Origin: Paracidobacterium acidisoli
GTDB lineage: Bacteria > Acidobacteriota > Terriglobia > Terriglobales > Acidobacteriaceae
Assembly (NCBI RefSeq): GCF_003428625.2
Contig: NZ_QVQT02000004.1
Span: 62,001 to 126,000, forward strand
Reading direction: 5' to 3'
DNA: 64,000 nt
Positions 8,928-17,578 of this stretch are shown piece by piece (the first letter of the stretch is position 1; each line of letters opens with the position of its first letter). The notes under the pieces are model-generated. The model was not told where the DNA came from and did not search any database. It saw only the letters and a program-made list of their open reading frames with translations. The position numbers and the translations under genes are program-made.

Positions 8928-10295
8928 TCAGGACACCGGTACAGCCTCCGCAACACCCCGCAGGCCGGCCTCGGTTACGGCCGTAACTTCCACATGGATC
9001 AGCGCATTGGCTGCCATCTCGTCATCGAGCATGACCTTCAGAAAATTATCCGTCAGCGCAGGGGTGCCGTCACGCCCTTCATCCGGCTGCAGCGTAACAG
9101 CCGACAGCCGCTGCCCGGCGAAGCCCTTCCGGAAGGTCAGGGACTTCCTTTCCATCAGGCCGCGCAGTGCCGCCATGCGCTCTTTTACCGCCATTGCCGG
9201 AACCGGTTTCTCCCGGTGCAGCTCCCACGCCAGCGTACCCGGCCGGGCTGAAAATGGAAACAGGTGCAGATAGGTAAATGGCTGCGCCTCGATAAAACGG
9301 TAGCTCTCCGCAAAGAGCTCATCCGTCTCTCCAGGAAAGCCCACCATCACATCGGCGCCGATCGCAGCCTGCGGCATGATCTCGCGAATCTGCGCCAGCC
9401 GCTCCGCGTAATGCCAGGGCCGGTACCGCCGATGCATCCGCCGCAGAATTGCATCCGAGCCCGACTGAAGCGGCAGGTGCGCATGACGCGCCAGGCGCGG
9501 ATGCTCCCCTGCCGCGTACTCGCGAAAGAGCTCCAGCAGACCGGCCGTCCAGTCCATCGGCTCGACCGAGCTCAGCCGCAGACGCGGCAGGCCGCACTGC
9601 TCCAGAAGCGCGGCAACCAGATCCTCAAAGCGGTGCGGCGGCTGCAGATCGCGACCCCACCGCCCAAGGTTGATTCCGGAGAGCACCAGCTCCCTGCCGC
9701 CTGCCTTCACAAACCGTCGCGTGTCTTCGACACACTGCTCGAGACCAACCGACCGGCCTGGCCCTCGCGTCGTCGGAATAATGCAGAAGGAGCAACGGTT
9801 ATCGCAGCCGTCCTGCGCCTTCAGATTCGGCCGCGTCTGCCGTGCATCGGCGGCAAAGGGCAGCGCCGCAAGCTCCGAATGCGCAAACGATTCGTCTACC
9901 TGAATCGCCGCTGTCAGGCGCTGCAGCGGCACAAACCCCGCCATATCAGCGTTGGAGAGCAGCCCCAGCGCCGTCTCAGCAACAAAAGCCTTGTGACTGT
10001 TCCCGACAACGGCATCCACCCCTGCCAGTGCCGCCACCTCTGCAGCAGATCGCTGTGCATAACAGCCCGTCACCACCACGCGCGCAGCCGGATTTTCCCG
10101 CCGGATACGGCGCAGAAATGCGCGGGCCGAACGGTCCGCCTCCTCTGTCACGCTGCAGGTATTCAGGATAAAAACATCGGCGCCCGCCATATTGGCTGCA
10201 GGCTCCAAACCGCGAAGCCTCAGCGTGGCAGCAATCGCCTCTCCATCGGAGCGGCTGGCCCGGCAGCCGAAGTTTTCAACGTGATATTCTGCCAC
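8928..10295 (-). CDS. mtaB: tRNA t6A37 methylthiotransferase, MtaB type
   Basis: This radical SAM enzyme adds a methylthio group to tRNA position 37. With the GTG start at 10295 the product is 455 residues. The N-terminal UPF0004 domain has cluster cysteines near 11, 47 and 78 (ENFGCRAS, NTCSV, TGCYAQR). The radical SAM triad is near 164, 168 and 171 (DGCDNRCSFCIIPTTRG). The HENFGC-type opening and the absence of extra MiaB features favour MtaB over MiaB or RimO. The frame continues upstream to 10418, but that would run nearly to the divergent response regulator start. The C-terminal TRAM-like part is short. Confidence 0.85.
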   Translation of the reverse strand: MAEYHVENFGCRASRSDGEAIAATLRLRGLEPAANMAGADVFILNTCSVTEEADRSARAFLRRIRRENPAARVVVTGCYAQRSAAEVAALAGVDAVVGNSHKAFVAETALGLLSNADMAGFVPLQRLTAAIQVDESFAHSELAALPFAADARQTRPNLKAQDGCDNRCSFCIIPTTRGPGRSVGLEQCVEDTRRFVKAGGRELVLSGINLGRWGRDLQPPHRFEDLVAALLEQCGLPRLRLSSVEPMDWTAGLLELFREYAAGEHPRLARHAHLPLQSGSDAILRRMHRRYRPWHYAERLAQIREIMPQAAIGADVMVGFPGETDELFAESYRFIEAQPFTYLHLFPFSARPGTLAWELHREKPVPAMAVKERMAALRGLMERKSLTFRKGFAGQRLSAVTLQPDEGRDGTPALTDNFLKVMLDDEMAANALIHVEVTAVTEAGLRGVAEAVPVS

Positions 10296-10420
10296 GTTAT
10301 CCAGTCTAGCAACCGGCCCCGGGCAAACCGGTTCGGGGTCAGGTAATTCTCCTGCAGAAGTGATTCGCTTATCGGCAGCGAGGCGCAGCATCAGGATGGA
10401 AGAAAGAGAGCTTTGCATCT

Positions 10421-10888
10421 ATGGAACGGCGAATTCTTTTAGTGGACGATGAACTGGCAATCCTGCTGACCCTCAAGGCGGTCCTCGAAATCAGCGGCTT
10501 TGAGGTGGAGACCGCCGCATCGGCACGTGAGGCAAAGTCCAAAATCAAATCCGGCAATTACCACATGGTTATCACCGACATGAGGATGGAAAGCGAAAAC
10601 GCCGGCCTCGAAGTCGTCCGCGCCGCCCGGAAGGCCATCTACCGTCCTGCCGTTGCCATGCTTACCGCCTTCCCCCTCAGCGACTCGGAGTGGCGCGACG
10701 AAGGCGCCGATGAAATGCTCGTCAAGCCCATGAACACCGAGCATCTGCTTCGCCAGATCGAAGCGCTCCTCGTCATGCACGAAGACAAAAAACGGCTCGA
10801 TCAGCAGAAAAAGCTGGAAACGCTGGTCGCCGCCGCTCCCGCAAAAGCCACCCCCAGAAAGCCGGCAGCACGCAAGGCCCACGGCTGA
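10421..10888 (+). CDS. Single-domain response regulator
   Basis: The 155-residue protein is a CheY-like receiver with no output domain. It has the acidic pair in LLVDDE, the phospho-acceptor Asp in MVITDMRM, the switch Thr in AMLTAFP and the Lys in EMLVKPM. After about residue 118 comes a charged helix and an Ala/Lys/Pro-rich tail (AAAPAKATPRKPAARKAHG) that could contact nucleic acid or a partner. No histidine kinase is adjacent, so its partner is unknown. Confidence 0.88.
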   Translation: MERRILLVDDELAILLTLKAVLEISGFEVETAASAREAKSKIKSGNYHMVITDMRMESENAGLEVVRAARKAIYRPAVAMLTAFPLSDSEWRDEGADEMLVKPMNTEHLLRQIEALLVMHEDKKRLDQQKKLETLVAAAPAKATPRKPAARKAHG

Positions 10889-11200
10889 GAAAAACCGACT
10901 CAAAATTCGATCCCGCGAAACACTCTGACGAATGGAATCGTCCGGACATAATCGGATCGTCCCCTGTTTCTATCGGTAAATTTCTAACGATAAAAAAGGC
11001 GCCGCATTCTGCTTCTTTTCCGAAAAGTTCGGTAAAGAACTTTTCGGGTCTGCCCTTTGCTCTTCTGGTTCGCTGCGAAACGCAGCAGGTATGTTTTCTG
11101 GATTGAACTCTGTCGCGTTTTTCCTCAAATATGCGACAGTGGAGGCAGCACAGGCCGTCGCCAGGAATCTCACCGTCAGCACGACAGGAGATTCCACATC
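10889..11200. other. Gene-free stretch with a strong hairpin
   Basis: The 312 bases hold no convincing gene. CCGAAAAGTTC at 11020-11030 and GAACTTTTCGG at 11037-11047 form a perfect 11-bp inverted repeat with the 6-nt loop GGTAAA. The hairpin lacks a following T-run. It could terminate the response-regulator message weakly or sit in the leader of the GGDEF gene. An AGGAG site for the next gene lies at its right end. Confidence 0.55.
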
Positions 11201-12283
11201 ATGCCATCTTCTCCCGCAGAGAGCACGATCGGCAGCCTCAGAGACATCACGGCAATCGAACCCTGCTCCTGTTTACAGGGCAGTTTCACCGCTCCTATGG
11301 CATCTCTCCAGCGGTTTTATAAATTCGCGGTCCTGGCGCTCCTCTGCTGTCTGCCACAGGCCCATGCGAAGCCCGGGGTCCTGCATGGATCGCGCGTGCC
11401 CTCCGTAGCGGAGCTCTGCAGTCAAAGCCACGCCGCGCTTCTGGCCGGCAAAATGATTCTGCCCGCCCTCTGGCACGACCTCCTGGCCCGCTCCGTTCCT
11501 GGCCGTCATGCAGCAGGCTCGCCGGTCGCCGCGTTTTATGCCGCGACGGCGGCTCCGCACCTGGCGCTTCTGCTCTCTGTCCTGGTCGCAGCCCTGGCGG
11601 CGCTCGTCGGCGTGATTGCTCTGTATATCGGGCGTTCTCTGCAGTTCAAAACCAGGCAGCACACGCTTGAGGAGGTTCTCCGCGACCGCACTCGTGAGCT
11701 TGAACTCTCTCGCGAGGCCTTCCGCATCCGTAATTTGCACGACGACCTCACCGGCCTTCTGAACCGCAACGGTATTCTCAAGGTTCTCGATCGCGAAATT
11801 GCCCGCGCCGCCCGCAATGGTGACGCGCTGACCATCGTCCTCATCGACATCGACAATTTCAGCGCGATTAACGATCTCTATGGATACATCAGCGGTGATG
11901 CGGCGCTCTTTCAGTTCGCCGCCATCCTGCGTAACGCCGTACGCGACTATGACCAGGTGGGACGCTGCGGCAATGGCGAGTTTCTGGCCGTCCTCCCCGG
12001 TCTCACCCCGTGTGCTGCCCAGGACCGCCTGCCTGGACTGCATAACAGCATCTCCAATGTCACGATTGCCACCGAGGCCGGCACCTTTACTCTGACCTGC
12101 AGTTGTGGTGCTGCGGCTGCCTTCCTTACCGGCACGCCTCCCACTGCCGAGCTTTTACTCGGATACGCCGAACAGGCGCTCGAAGCCGCGGAAAGACGCG
12201 GTTCTGATCAATATGCGGTTCGTTTGCCGGAGATGGGGGCCCTGCCTCAGAAAAACGGCAACACCCGGGCCGGCGCTCATTAA
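11201..12283 (+). CDS. Membrane GGDEF protein with degenerate active site
   Basis: The 360-residue product has a hydrophobic segment near residues 41-55 (FAVLALLCCLPQAHA), a periplasmic stretch of about 65 residues, a second helix near 120-145, and a GGDEF domain from about 175. The first metal Asp is kept in VLIDIDNFSAIND, but the signature GG(D/E)EF reads GNGEF near 257-261. The catalytic acidic third position is therefore Gly. No RxxD I-site is evident before it. It probably binds rather than makes cyclic di-GMP, or is inactive. The start at 11201 has AGGAG; ATG 11297 would give a simpler signal peptide. Confidence 0.8.
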   Translation: MPSSPAESTIGSLRDITAIEPCSCLQGSFTAPMASLQRFYKFAVLALLCCLPQAHAKPGVLHGSRVPSVAELCSQSHAALLAGKMILPALWHDLLARSVPGRHAAGSPVAAFYAATAAPHLALLLSVLVAALAALVGVIALYIGRSLQFKTRQHTLEEVLRDRTRELELSREAFRIRNLHDDLTGLLNRNGILKVLDREIARAARNGDALTIVLIDIDNFSAINDLYGYISGDAALFQFAAILRNAVRDYDQVGRCGNGEFLAVLPGLTPCAAQDRLPGLHNSISNVTIATEAGTFTLTCSCGAAAAFLTGTPPTAELLLGYAEQALEAAERRGSDQYAVRLPEMGALPQKNGNTRAGAH

Positions 12284-12338
12284 TCCGCGCCAACCCTTAA
12301 TTGACTGGTATCGATGACATCCTGCGTGGCAGGACGTT

Positions 12339-12650
12339 TCAGCTCGCCTGTGCCTGCAGCGAAACAGCCGCAACCGGAGTCCGCTTCTCCTGAAAACATT
12401 GTCGGCAAAGCACGGGACGCCCCTGCGTAGGCTTGAAGGGAACCGTGGTCTCCATCCCGCACTGTGAACAGACGGTGCGCGTCTCCGAGCGGACCACATT
12501 GCCGCCCGATGCGCGCTTTGCCTTGCACTGCTTGCAGCGTTTCGGATCGTTCCGGAACTGTTTATCGTGGAAGAAAAGCTGTTCTCCGGCCGTGAAAACA
12601 AAATCATTCCCACAGTCAACGCACTTCAGAACTTTGTCGACGAATTCCAT
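12339..12650 (-). CDS. Double zinc-ribbon protein (zf-trcl plus CxxC-x-CxxC)
   Basis: The 103-residue protein starts at the ATG at 12650 (MEFVDKVLKCVDCGNDF). Its first ribbon is CVDCGNDFVFTAGEQLF with a second pair RCKQCKAKR. Another ribbon follows: CSQCGMETTVPF then VLCRQCFQEKR. This double layout is found in small zinc-binding proteins of unknown role that are common in many phyla. Nucleic-acid or protein contact is likely but unproven. No membrane segment or signal is present. Confidence 0.8.
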   Translation of the reverse strand: MEFVDKVLKCVDCGNDFVFTAGEQLFFHDKQFRNDPKRCKQCKAKRASGGNVVRSETRTVCSQCGMETTVPFKPTQGRPVLCRQCFQEKRTPVAAVSLQAQAS

Positions 12651-12851
12651 CCGTGTCCCTGGCCTTTGCCCTGGATGAGAATCCCATCCCGGGCGTCTGA
12701 CCGCACCGCTCCCACACCTGCGACGGCACGGCAAATCCCGCTCTCAATGCGCCGGTCGGTGGTGAGTAAGGGGACAACACGGCGGCCTGCTTTGCTGCGG
12801 CGATTCCGATGAACGTTGCACAGGCGCGACAGGCATTGCCAGTCGTGCTTG

Positions 12852-13169
12852 CTACCCGATTTGCGAAAGGGCCCTTGCGGCTTTCGCGGCCTGCTCATCG
12901 GCTACATTCGGCTTTCGGCGCTCATTCTTCTCGCGAAAATCAGCCCGCGCCGCCGTTGTGATCGACTGAAACGAATACCTGCCGTGAAAAACCACACTGC
13001 CGCATCCGTTTGCGATGCGGCTCTCTTGCTGCTCTTCGGTGGTTTTACCGAAGTGCCTGTCCAGGGAAACCAGGCATTGCCGAAACCGCTCCATTGCGGA
13101 ATCCGAATCGGCCGGTCTGCCGACTTGCATGTGAGGACGGAGCAGCTGAAAAATTAGTTTCAACGACAT
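12852..13169 (-). CDS. Possible hypothetical protein
   Basis: An open frame of 105 codons from ATG 13169 gives a basic protein with a charged C-terminal half (ADFREKNERRKPNVADEQAA). It has no clear ribosome-binding site, no known motif and mixed codon use. It lies between rpsU and the zinc-ribbon gene on the same strand. If it is not a gene, the stretch 12651-13240 is simply non-coding; I saw no other feature there. Confidence 0.3.
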   Translation of the reverse strand: MSLKLIFQLLRPHMQVGRPADSDSAMERFRQCLVSLDRHFGKTTEEQQESRIANGCGSVVFHGRYSFQSITTAARADFREKNERRKPNVADEQAAKAARALSQIG

Positions 13170-13240
13170 CACACGACTTTTGCATTGAAGCCAAAGAATA
13201 CCCGGTGAAAGCATTGCCGGCATGCAATCGCTGCAAAAGG

Positions 13241-13269
13241 AAAAGCCGCCTCTCAGGGAGGCGGCTTTT
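13241..13269. terminator. Rho-independent terminator after rpsU
   Basis: AAAAGCCGCCTC and GAGGCGGCTTTT form a perfect 12-bp stem with a 5-nt loop. Flanking A- and T-tracts let it work in both directions. It lies 37 bases beyond the rpsU stop. Confidence 0.85.
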
Positions 13270-13305
13270 CACCATCAGCAATCTTCTGACTGCCTTTAAG
13301 TTATT

Positions 13306-13503
13306 TTAATCCTGCTCTTTGCGAGCCTTTTTACGATTCCGCTTACGCGCCAGCGCTTCCTTCACGCGACGCTTTTCGCCTGGCTTCAGGTAGAAGGAGT
13401 GACGCTTGACTTCCTTGATAATGTCCTCGGTCTGCACTTTGCGCTTAAAACGGCGCAGGGCATTTTCAAGCGGCTCGCCTTCCTGTACACGAACCTCTGC
13501 CAA
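13306..13503 (-). CDS. rpsU: 30S ribosomal protein S21, TTG start
   Basis: The product is 65 residues, normal for S21, with the conserved VQEGEPLENALRRFKRKV and the Lys/Arg-rich C-terminus. S21 helps the 30S subunit pair with the Shine-Dalgarno sequence of messages. The GTG at 13512 overlaps the GGAGG at 13512-13516 and cannot be the start. TTG at 13503, 8 nt beyond the site, gives the family-standard MAEVRVQEGEP. A 5-bp palindrome (GGCCC/GGGCC, 13521-13535) lies just upstream of the site and could mask it. Confidence 0.95.
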   Translation of the reverse strand: MAEVRVQEGEPLENALRRFKRKVQTEDIIKEVKRHSFYLKPGEKRRVKEALARKRNRKKARKEQD

Positions 13504-13549
13504 AACAAACACCTCCAGACGGCCCTAAAGGGGCCTGAACAGTATATCG

Positions 13550-13769
13550 CTAAAAGGCGGGTAGCTGGAAACCGGGCAGCCAGGAGGCAGATAGCCGATA
13601 AAGCGGATAACGGAGTTTTCAGGGTCCAATGTCGCCGGGACTCAACACCAGATTGGTGGATCAGGTGAAGGGAGCGGGCAGCCGTTTTCGCCCGTTATTG
13701 GGTTCCAGGCTATCGGGACTTCAGCTGCTCGCTTTATCAGCTATCCGGTCCCAGCCACCCGCCCTTTAG
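13550..13769. repeat. Long imperfect inverted repeat, MITE-like
   Basis: The left arm 13550-13570 and right arm 13749-13769 are reverse complements at 18 of 21 positions (CTAAAAGGCGGGTAGCTGG against CTAAAGGGCGGGTGGCTGG). A second inner match pairs GATAAAGCGG near 13596 with CGCTTTATC near 13729. The 220-bp interval carries no gene. It sits between rpsU and the DUF4440 gene and looks like a small non-autonomous or palindromic intergenic element. Target-site duplications were not identified. Confidence 0.55.
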
Positions 13770-13774
13770 TTTTT

Positions 13775-14284
13775 TCACCGCTTCTCCGGCTTACCCGTCG
13801 CGTCGTGCATACGGCTGGCCTCGAAGCTCACGATCTTCCACTTGCCGAAGCGCCGGTTGTAGACCCGCGTATAGCGGTATTCTCCGCTGATGTCGCTGGC
13901 GCCGTTGCTGCCGGTCAGGTCCGCCCGCGAGGTCACCACCGCCGTGTCGCTGTACACGCGGACGTGCATATCATTGATGTTCAGCGCCGTAATCCGCACC
14001 GTGCCGGCCCGGCGCTGTGCCAGCACCTGAGCCTTGGTCTCGATCGTCCCGTTCGAAGTGATGCCGATATAGTCATCGGCCAGCAGGCCGTCCATCACTT
14101 TGACATTGTTATCGACAATCGCCTGCCGCCACTCCTGCTCCAGCGCTTCGATCTCCTTGTGGATGGCATGATTCTCCCGCCGGGGCAGCGCGCCGGCGGC
14201 ATGCACGAAGATGAGCATAAAAATGACAAGAAGAGTGTAACCACTCAGACGGTGAGCCGTTTCCCGAGGTTGTTGGCGGCGCAT
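13775..14284 (-). CDS. Exported DUF4440/SnoaL-like (NTF2-fold) protein
   Basis: From the ATG at 14284 the protein has a signal peptide or anchor (YTLLVIFMLIFVHAAGA) then a DUF4440 domain of about 120 residues: EIEALEQEWRQAI, MDGLLADDYIGI, SNGTIETKAQ, and the closing RVYNRRFGKWKIVSFEAS. NTF2-fold proteins of this kind bind small ligands or act as isomerase-like enzymes. The substrate cannot be read from sequence. The frame extends to 14464, but the signal sequence favours the shorter form, although no strong ribosome-binding site is seen. Confidence 0.75.
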   Translation of the reverse strand: MRRQQPRETAHRLSGYTLLVIFMLIFVHAAGALPRRENHAIHKEIEALEQEWRQAIVDNNVKVMDGLLADDYIGITSNGTIETKAQVLAQRRAGTVRITALNINDMHVRVYSDTAVVTSRADLTGSNGASDISGEYRYTRVYNRRFGKWKIVSFEASRMHDATGKPEKR

Positions 14285-14515
14285 GTGCGTATCGGATGGT
14301 AGATCGCATCCGAGCGGCGAGTCAAAGAGAAAGCCCCGGAGAGCTTGATTCCGCTTCAAATGGCCCATTCCGTGTCCTGAGACGCTCAGATATGAGATGC
14401 AGGTGCTGCGCCGCGCGAAGAATCCTCCGCTCCCGCAACTCCGTTTCTCCCATTCCGCAGTCATCCCATATTCAGACCGTCATGGTGCGCGGAGGTCACA
14501 GCCCGTCGCCGTGAT

Positions 14516-14803
14516 TCAGATAAGGGTGATGAAATTTTCAAGCTGGCGGTCGCGCATCATCTGGAAAATTCCGCCCACCGCGTATTTGTGGAAATGCTCC
14601 GTTGCGCGATGCGCGTCGAGCGCCGCCTGGTCGTGATATTGCTCGTAAATGACCACGCTGTCAGGATCGCCGTCGACCCTGTGCGGCACATAGGTCACGC
14701 ATCCCGGCTCCTTCCGGGATGCCAGTGCAAGCTCGCGCAGCATTTCATCCACCTGCTGCCGCTCTTCCCCTTTGAACCGCATACGTACCGTGAAGCTGAT
14801 CAT
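14516..14803 (-). CDS. Antibiotic-biosynthesis-monooxygenase (ABM/YgiN-like) domain protein
   Basis: The 95-residue ferredoxin-like protein shows the ABM pattern: FTVRMRFKGEERQQVDEM, SRKEPGCVTYVPHR, VVIYEQYHDQAALDAH. YgiN-type members act on quinols or remove reactive small molecules as cofactor-free oxygenases. GGGAG lies about 8 nt before the ATG. It is 54 bp downstream of purA on the same strand and may be cotranscribed. Confidence 0.85.
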   Translation of the reverse strand: MISFTVRMRFKGEERQQVDEMLRELALASRKEPGCVTYVPHRVDGDPDSVVIYEQYHDQAALDAHRATEHFHKYAVGGIFQMMRDRQLENFITLI

Positions 14804-14857
14804 TCTCGGGCTCCCTGCATTTCCGGTCTACCTGCTGACGCCCCCGGCGCCTTGTGC

Positions 14858-16195
14858 TTATGCCTTTCGGCTGTGCCCGGCCGTGCCGATCTCCCGCATC
14901 GCATCGCGGAAGTCCGGCAGCTCCATCGTCTGATCGCGATCCGGCCCCGTCGACACCATGCCGATCCGCGCTCCGGATTCGCTCTCGAGGAAGCGGAGGT
15001 ACTTCTGCGCCTCCAGCGGCAGCTCTTCAAAGCGGCGAATTCCCTCCGTGGAGCGCTTCCAGCCCGGCAACTTCGTGTACTGCGGCTCGATGGACTCAAT
15101 GCCCCGCACATCCGCCGGCATCGTTTCGACCGACTCGCCATCGATTTTGTATCCGACGCAGATCGGAATCTCATCCAGTTCGTCCAGCACGTCCAGCTTC
15201 GTCACCACCAGCCATTCCGTTCCATTGATCTCGTTGGAATAGCGCAGCAGCGGCAGGTCGAGCCATCCGCAGCGCCGCGGACGTCCCGTCACTGCTCCAT
15301 ACTCCTGGCCCCGCGCCCGCAGCGCCTCGCCCGAAGCATCGTGAATCTCCGTCGGGAACGGACCTTCGCCCACGCGCGTCACATAGGCCTTGGTCACGCC
15401 GATCACCGTACCGATCGCCGTCGGCCCCACACCCGTTCCGGTCACCGCCCCGCCCGCAGTCGCCGACGACGACGTAACAAACGGATAGGTCCCGTGGTCG
15501 ATATCCAGCATCGTGCCCTGCGCGCCCTCGAACATCACGCTCTCGCCGTCGTGCAGCGCCTTGTTCAGCAGCGCCGACGAATCCGCGACAAACGGCCGGA
15601 TCAGCTCTGCCGCCGCCGCATACTCCTCATACATCTGCGCCGGATCGAGCGGTTCGGTTCCGAACAGCGCGTGCGCGATCGCATTCTTTTCGCCGCACGC
15701 GTTCTCAATGTGCGTCTTCAGCAGATCGCGGTTCAGCAGGTCCACCACCCGCAGACCGTTGCGCGCCATCTTGTCTTCATAGGCCGGACCGATTCCGCGG
15801 CTGGTCGTGCCGATCTTCCGCCGTCCCGGAGCGCTCTCCGCCGCCAGTTCGATCATCCGGTGGTACGGCAGAATCACCTGTGCGCGGTTCGACACAAAGA
15901 GCTGGCGGTCCACATCCACGCCCAGCTCGCGCAGCCGGTTCGTCTCCTTCAGAAAGGCCATCGGATCGAGAACGACGCCGTTGCCGATCACCGCGCGGCA
16001 ATCCGGGCGCAGAACGCCACAGGGAATGAGCTGCAGGATAAACTTCTGGCCGCTGATGATCACGGTATGCCCCGCATTGTGGCCGCCCGCATACCGCGCC
16101 ACCACGGAGAACCGCTCCGACAGCACATCCACGATCTTGCCCTTGCCCTCATCGCCCCACTGGGCGCCTACCACTACAGCCGACTTCGCTCGCAT
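14858..16195 (-). CDS. purA: Adenylosuccinate synthetase
   Basis: The enzyme joins IMP and aspartate using GTP in AMP synthesis. VVVGAQWGDEGKGK carries the P-loop and catalytic Asp. GGHNAGHT, the TTSRGIGPAYEDK region and the terminal GPDRDQT (GTP base contact) are present and length is full. The ATG at 16195, with GAGGAT just upstream, is preferred; the frame opens to 16228 with two further ATGs but no better site. Confidence 0.96.
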   Translation of the reverse strand: MRAKSAVVVGAQWGDEGKGKIVDVLSERFSVVARYAGGHNAGHTVIISGQKFILQLIPCGVLRPDCRAVIGNGVVLDPMAFLKETNRLRELGVDVDRQLFVSNRAQVILPYHRMIELAAESAPGRRKIGTTSRGIGPAYEDKMARNGLRVVDLLNRDLLKTHIENACGEKNAIAHALFGTEPLDPAQMYEEYAAAAELIRPFVADSSALLNKALHDGESVMFEGAQGTMLDIDHGTYPFVTSSSATAGGAVTGTGVGPTAIGTVIGVTKAYVTRVGEGPFPTEIHDASGEALRARGQEYGAVTGRPRRCGWLDLPLLRYSNEINGTEWLVVTKLDVLDELDEIPICVGYKIDGESVETMPADVRGIESIEPQYTKLPGWKRSTEGIRRFEELPLEAQKYLRFLESESGARIGMVSTGPDRDQTMELPDFRDAMREIGTAGHSRKA

Positions 16196-16422
16196 GATCC
16201 TCACACACGTCTGCTCCGACATTGGCACAACTGATTTGCAGGAGCGAAAAGGGAAATACCGGGCAGGACTTCCGGTCCGACTGCTCAGGAGATGGACCGG
16301 CTCGATTGCCGAGCGGCGGGAGTTTTCACCCCGCCCGGTATCTCATGATATATCGCGACGGCTGCCGGTGAAAGCCGGAAGAAAAGATGGAACAGGGACA
16401 GGCACGGCCGTCCCCGTCGGGT

Positions 16423-17238
16423 TTACGGCCTCGCGCCTCGCAGCAGCGCATTCAGCTCCGCATAAGGAATCGCTCCATCCATCAGCGTCTCCCACGTTCC
16501 CGATGCACGCAGCTCCTGCGCAATACGGCGCGTGAGTCCCAAAGCGGCTCTCGCCGGACCGGAACCGACGCTGACCCGCGCCACTCCCAGGCTCTGCAGT
16601 TCGCTGACTATCGGCATACCTTTCGTCGCCAGCACGTTTACCGGGCCGGAAATCTCCGCCACCAGCGTCGCGATCGTCTCTCTGTCGCCCGTCCCCGGCG
16701 CGAAGACGCAGTCCGCGCCCGCCACAAGATACGCATTCAGCCGCTCGATCGTCCGCGCAACACGCGTAGACGCCTCGCCGACGCCTGCCAGCAGAACATC
16801 CGTGCGCGCGTTCAGCACCAGCGGCAGCCCCAGAGCCTGAATCTCCCGCACCACCGCCGCCTGGGTCTCCTGATCGGCCAGCATTCCGCTTGATTCAGCC
16901 ACCGTGTCCTCGAGGTTCATCCCTGCCGCGCCCACGGCCACCACGGCCTTCGCCGTCGCCACCGGATCGCCGTAGCCTGCCTCCACATCGGCCGTCACCG
17001 GCACGCTCACCGCCGACGCAATGCGGGCGACCATATCCAGCATCTCATCGCGCGAGATCGCCTGCCCGTCCGGATACCCTCGCGAAAAGGCAATGCCGGC
17101 GCTCGTCGTGGCAATCGCCGGAAAGCCCGCCGCCTCAAATACGCGGGCGGACGCAACATCCCAGGCATTCGGCAGCACAAGAATCTCCGGCCCGCGATGC
17201 AGTGCGCGAAATCGTACGGTTTTTTCTTCCTGCGTCAT
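16423..17238 (-). CDS. Isocitrate lyase/PEP mutase superfamily enzyme
   Basis: About 271 residues from ATG 17238. The barrel motifs are ILVLPNAWDVASARV, AIATTSAGIAFSRGYPDG, TADVEAGYGDP (metal Asp/Glu) and GMNLEDT. The KKCGH loop of true isocitrate lyase is absent. The opening is typical of the oxaloacetate-decarboxylase/PEP-phosphonomutase-like group acting on C-C or C-P bonds of 2-oxo acids. The substrate is not predictable. A frame extension to 17307 has no ribosome-binding support. Confidence 0.85.
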   Translation of the reverse strand: MTQEEKTVRFRALHRGPEILVLPNAWDVASARVFEAAGFPAIATTSAGIAFSRGYPDGQAISRDEMLDMVARIASAVSVPVTADVEAGYGDPVATAKAVVAVGAAGMNLEDTVAESSGMLADQETQAAVVREIQALGLPLVLNARTDVLLAGVGEASTRVARTIERLNAYLVAGADCVFAPGTGDRETIATLVAEISGPVNVLATKGMPIVSELQSLGVARVSVGSGPARAALGLTRRIAQELRASGTWETLMDGAIPYAELNALLRGARP

Positions 17239-17331
17239 GACGGCATAATCGCAGCGCACACCCCTCCCTCGCAAGCCCGCAGCAGCCCTGCAAAGGGTAA
17301 AGATCATCCAGCTCTGCGACCCCGCTTTCGA

Positions 17332-17484
17332 TCAGCCGTGTCTCTTGAAATACTGCACGTCCTTCTCATGCTGCTTCGCCTTTTCCAGCGATGAAAACGT
17401 GCCCAGGTTGCGGCGCTTGCCCGTCGACTCATTCTTCTTCTGCGAGTACAGGCGATATTCCCCGGATTTAAGTTTGCGGATCAT
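17332..17484 (-). CDS. Conserved 50-residue basic protein
   Basis: A short complete frame, ATG 17484 to TGA 17332, encodes 50 residues opening MIRKLKSGEYRLYSQKKN and ending VQYFKRHG. The middle reads GKRRNLGTFSSLEKAKQHE. The pattern of a short beta strand pair (SGEYRLYS) then a charged helix with LGTF resembles small conserved bacterial proteins of unknown function, and codons are like the neighbours. It lies between mutM and the PEP-mutase-family gene. No strong Shine-Dalgarno sequence is seen. Function unknown. Confidence 0.7.
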   Translation of the reverse strand: MIRKLKSGEYRLYSQKKNESTGKRRNLGTFSSLEKAKQHEKDVQYFKRHG

Positions 17485-17578
17485 ATTCGTTGAGATGAAC
17501 CCTGCCCGCACAAGAGATGCGCCCCTGCATCGTTACACTACCTAAGGTCATCTCTTTCACGGATCGTTCTTCTATCTC

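Noticed and set aside
14588-16234. Long plus-strand frame of about 550 codons across purA
   Set aside because: Antisense to a well-conserved purA and the ABM gene; composition is Arg/His/Leu-rich.
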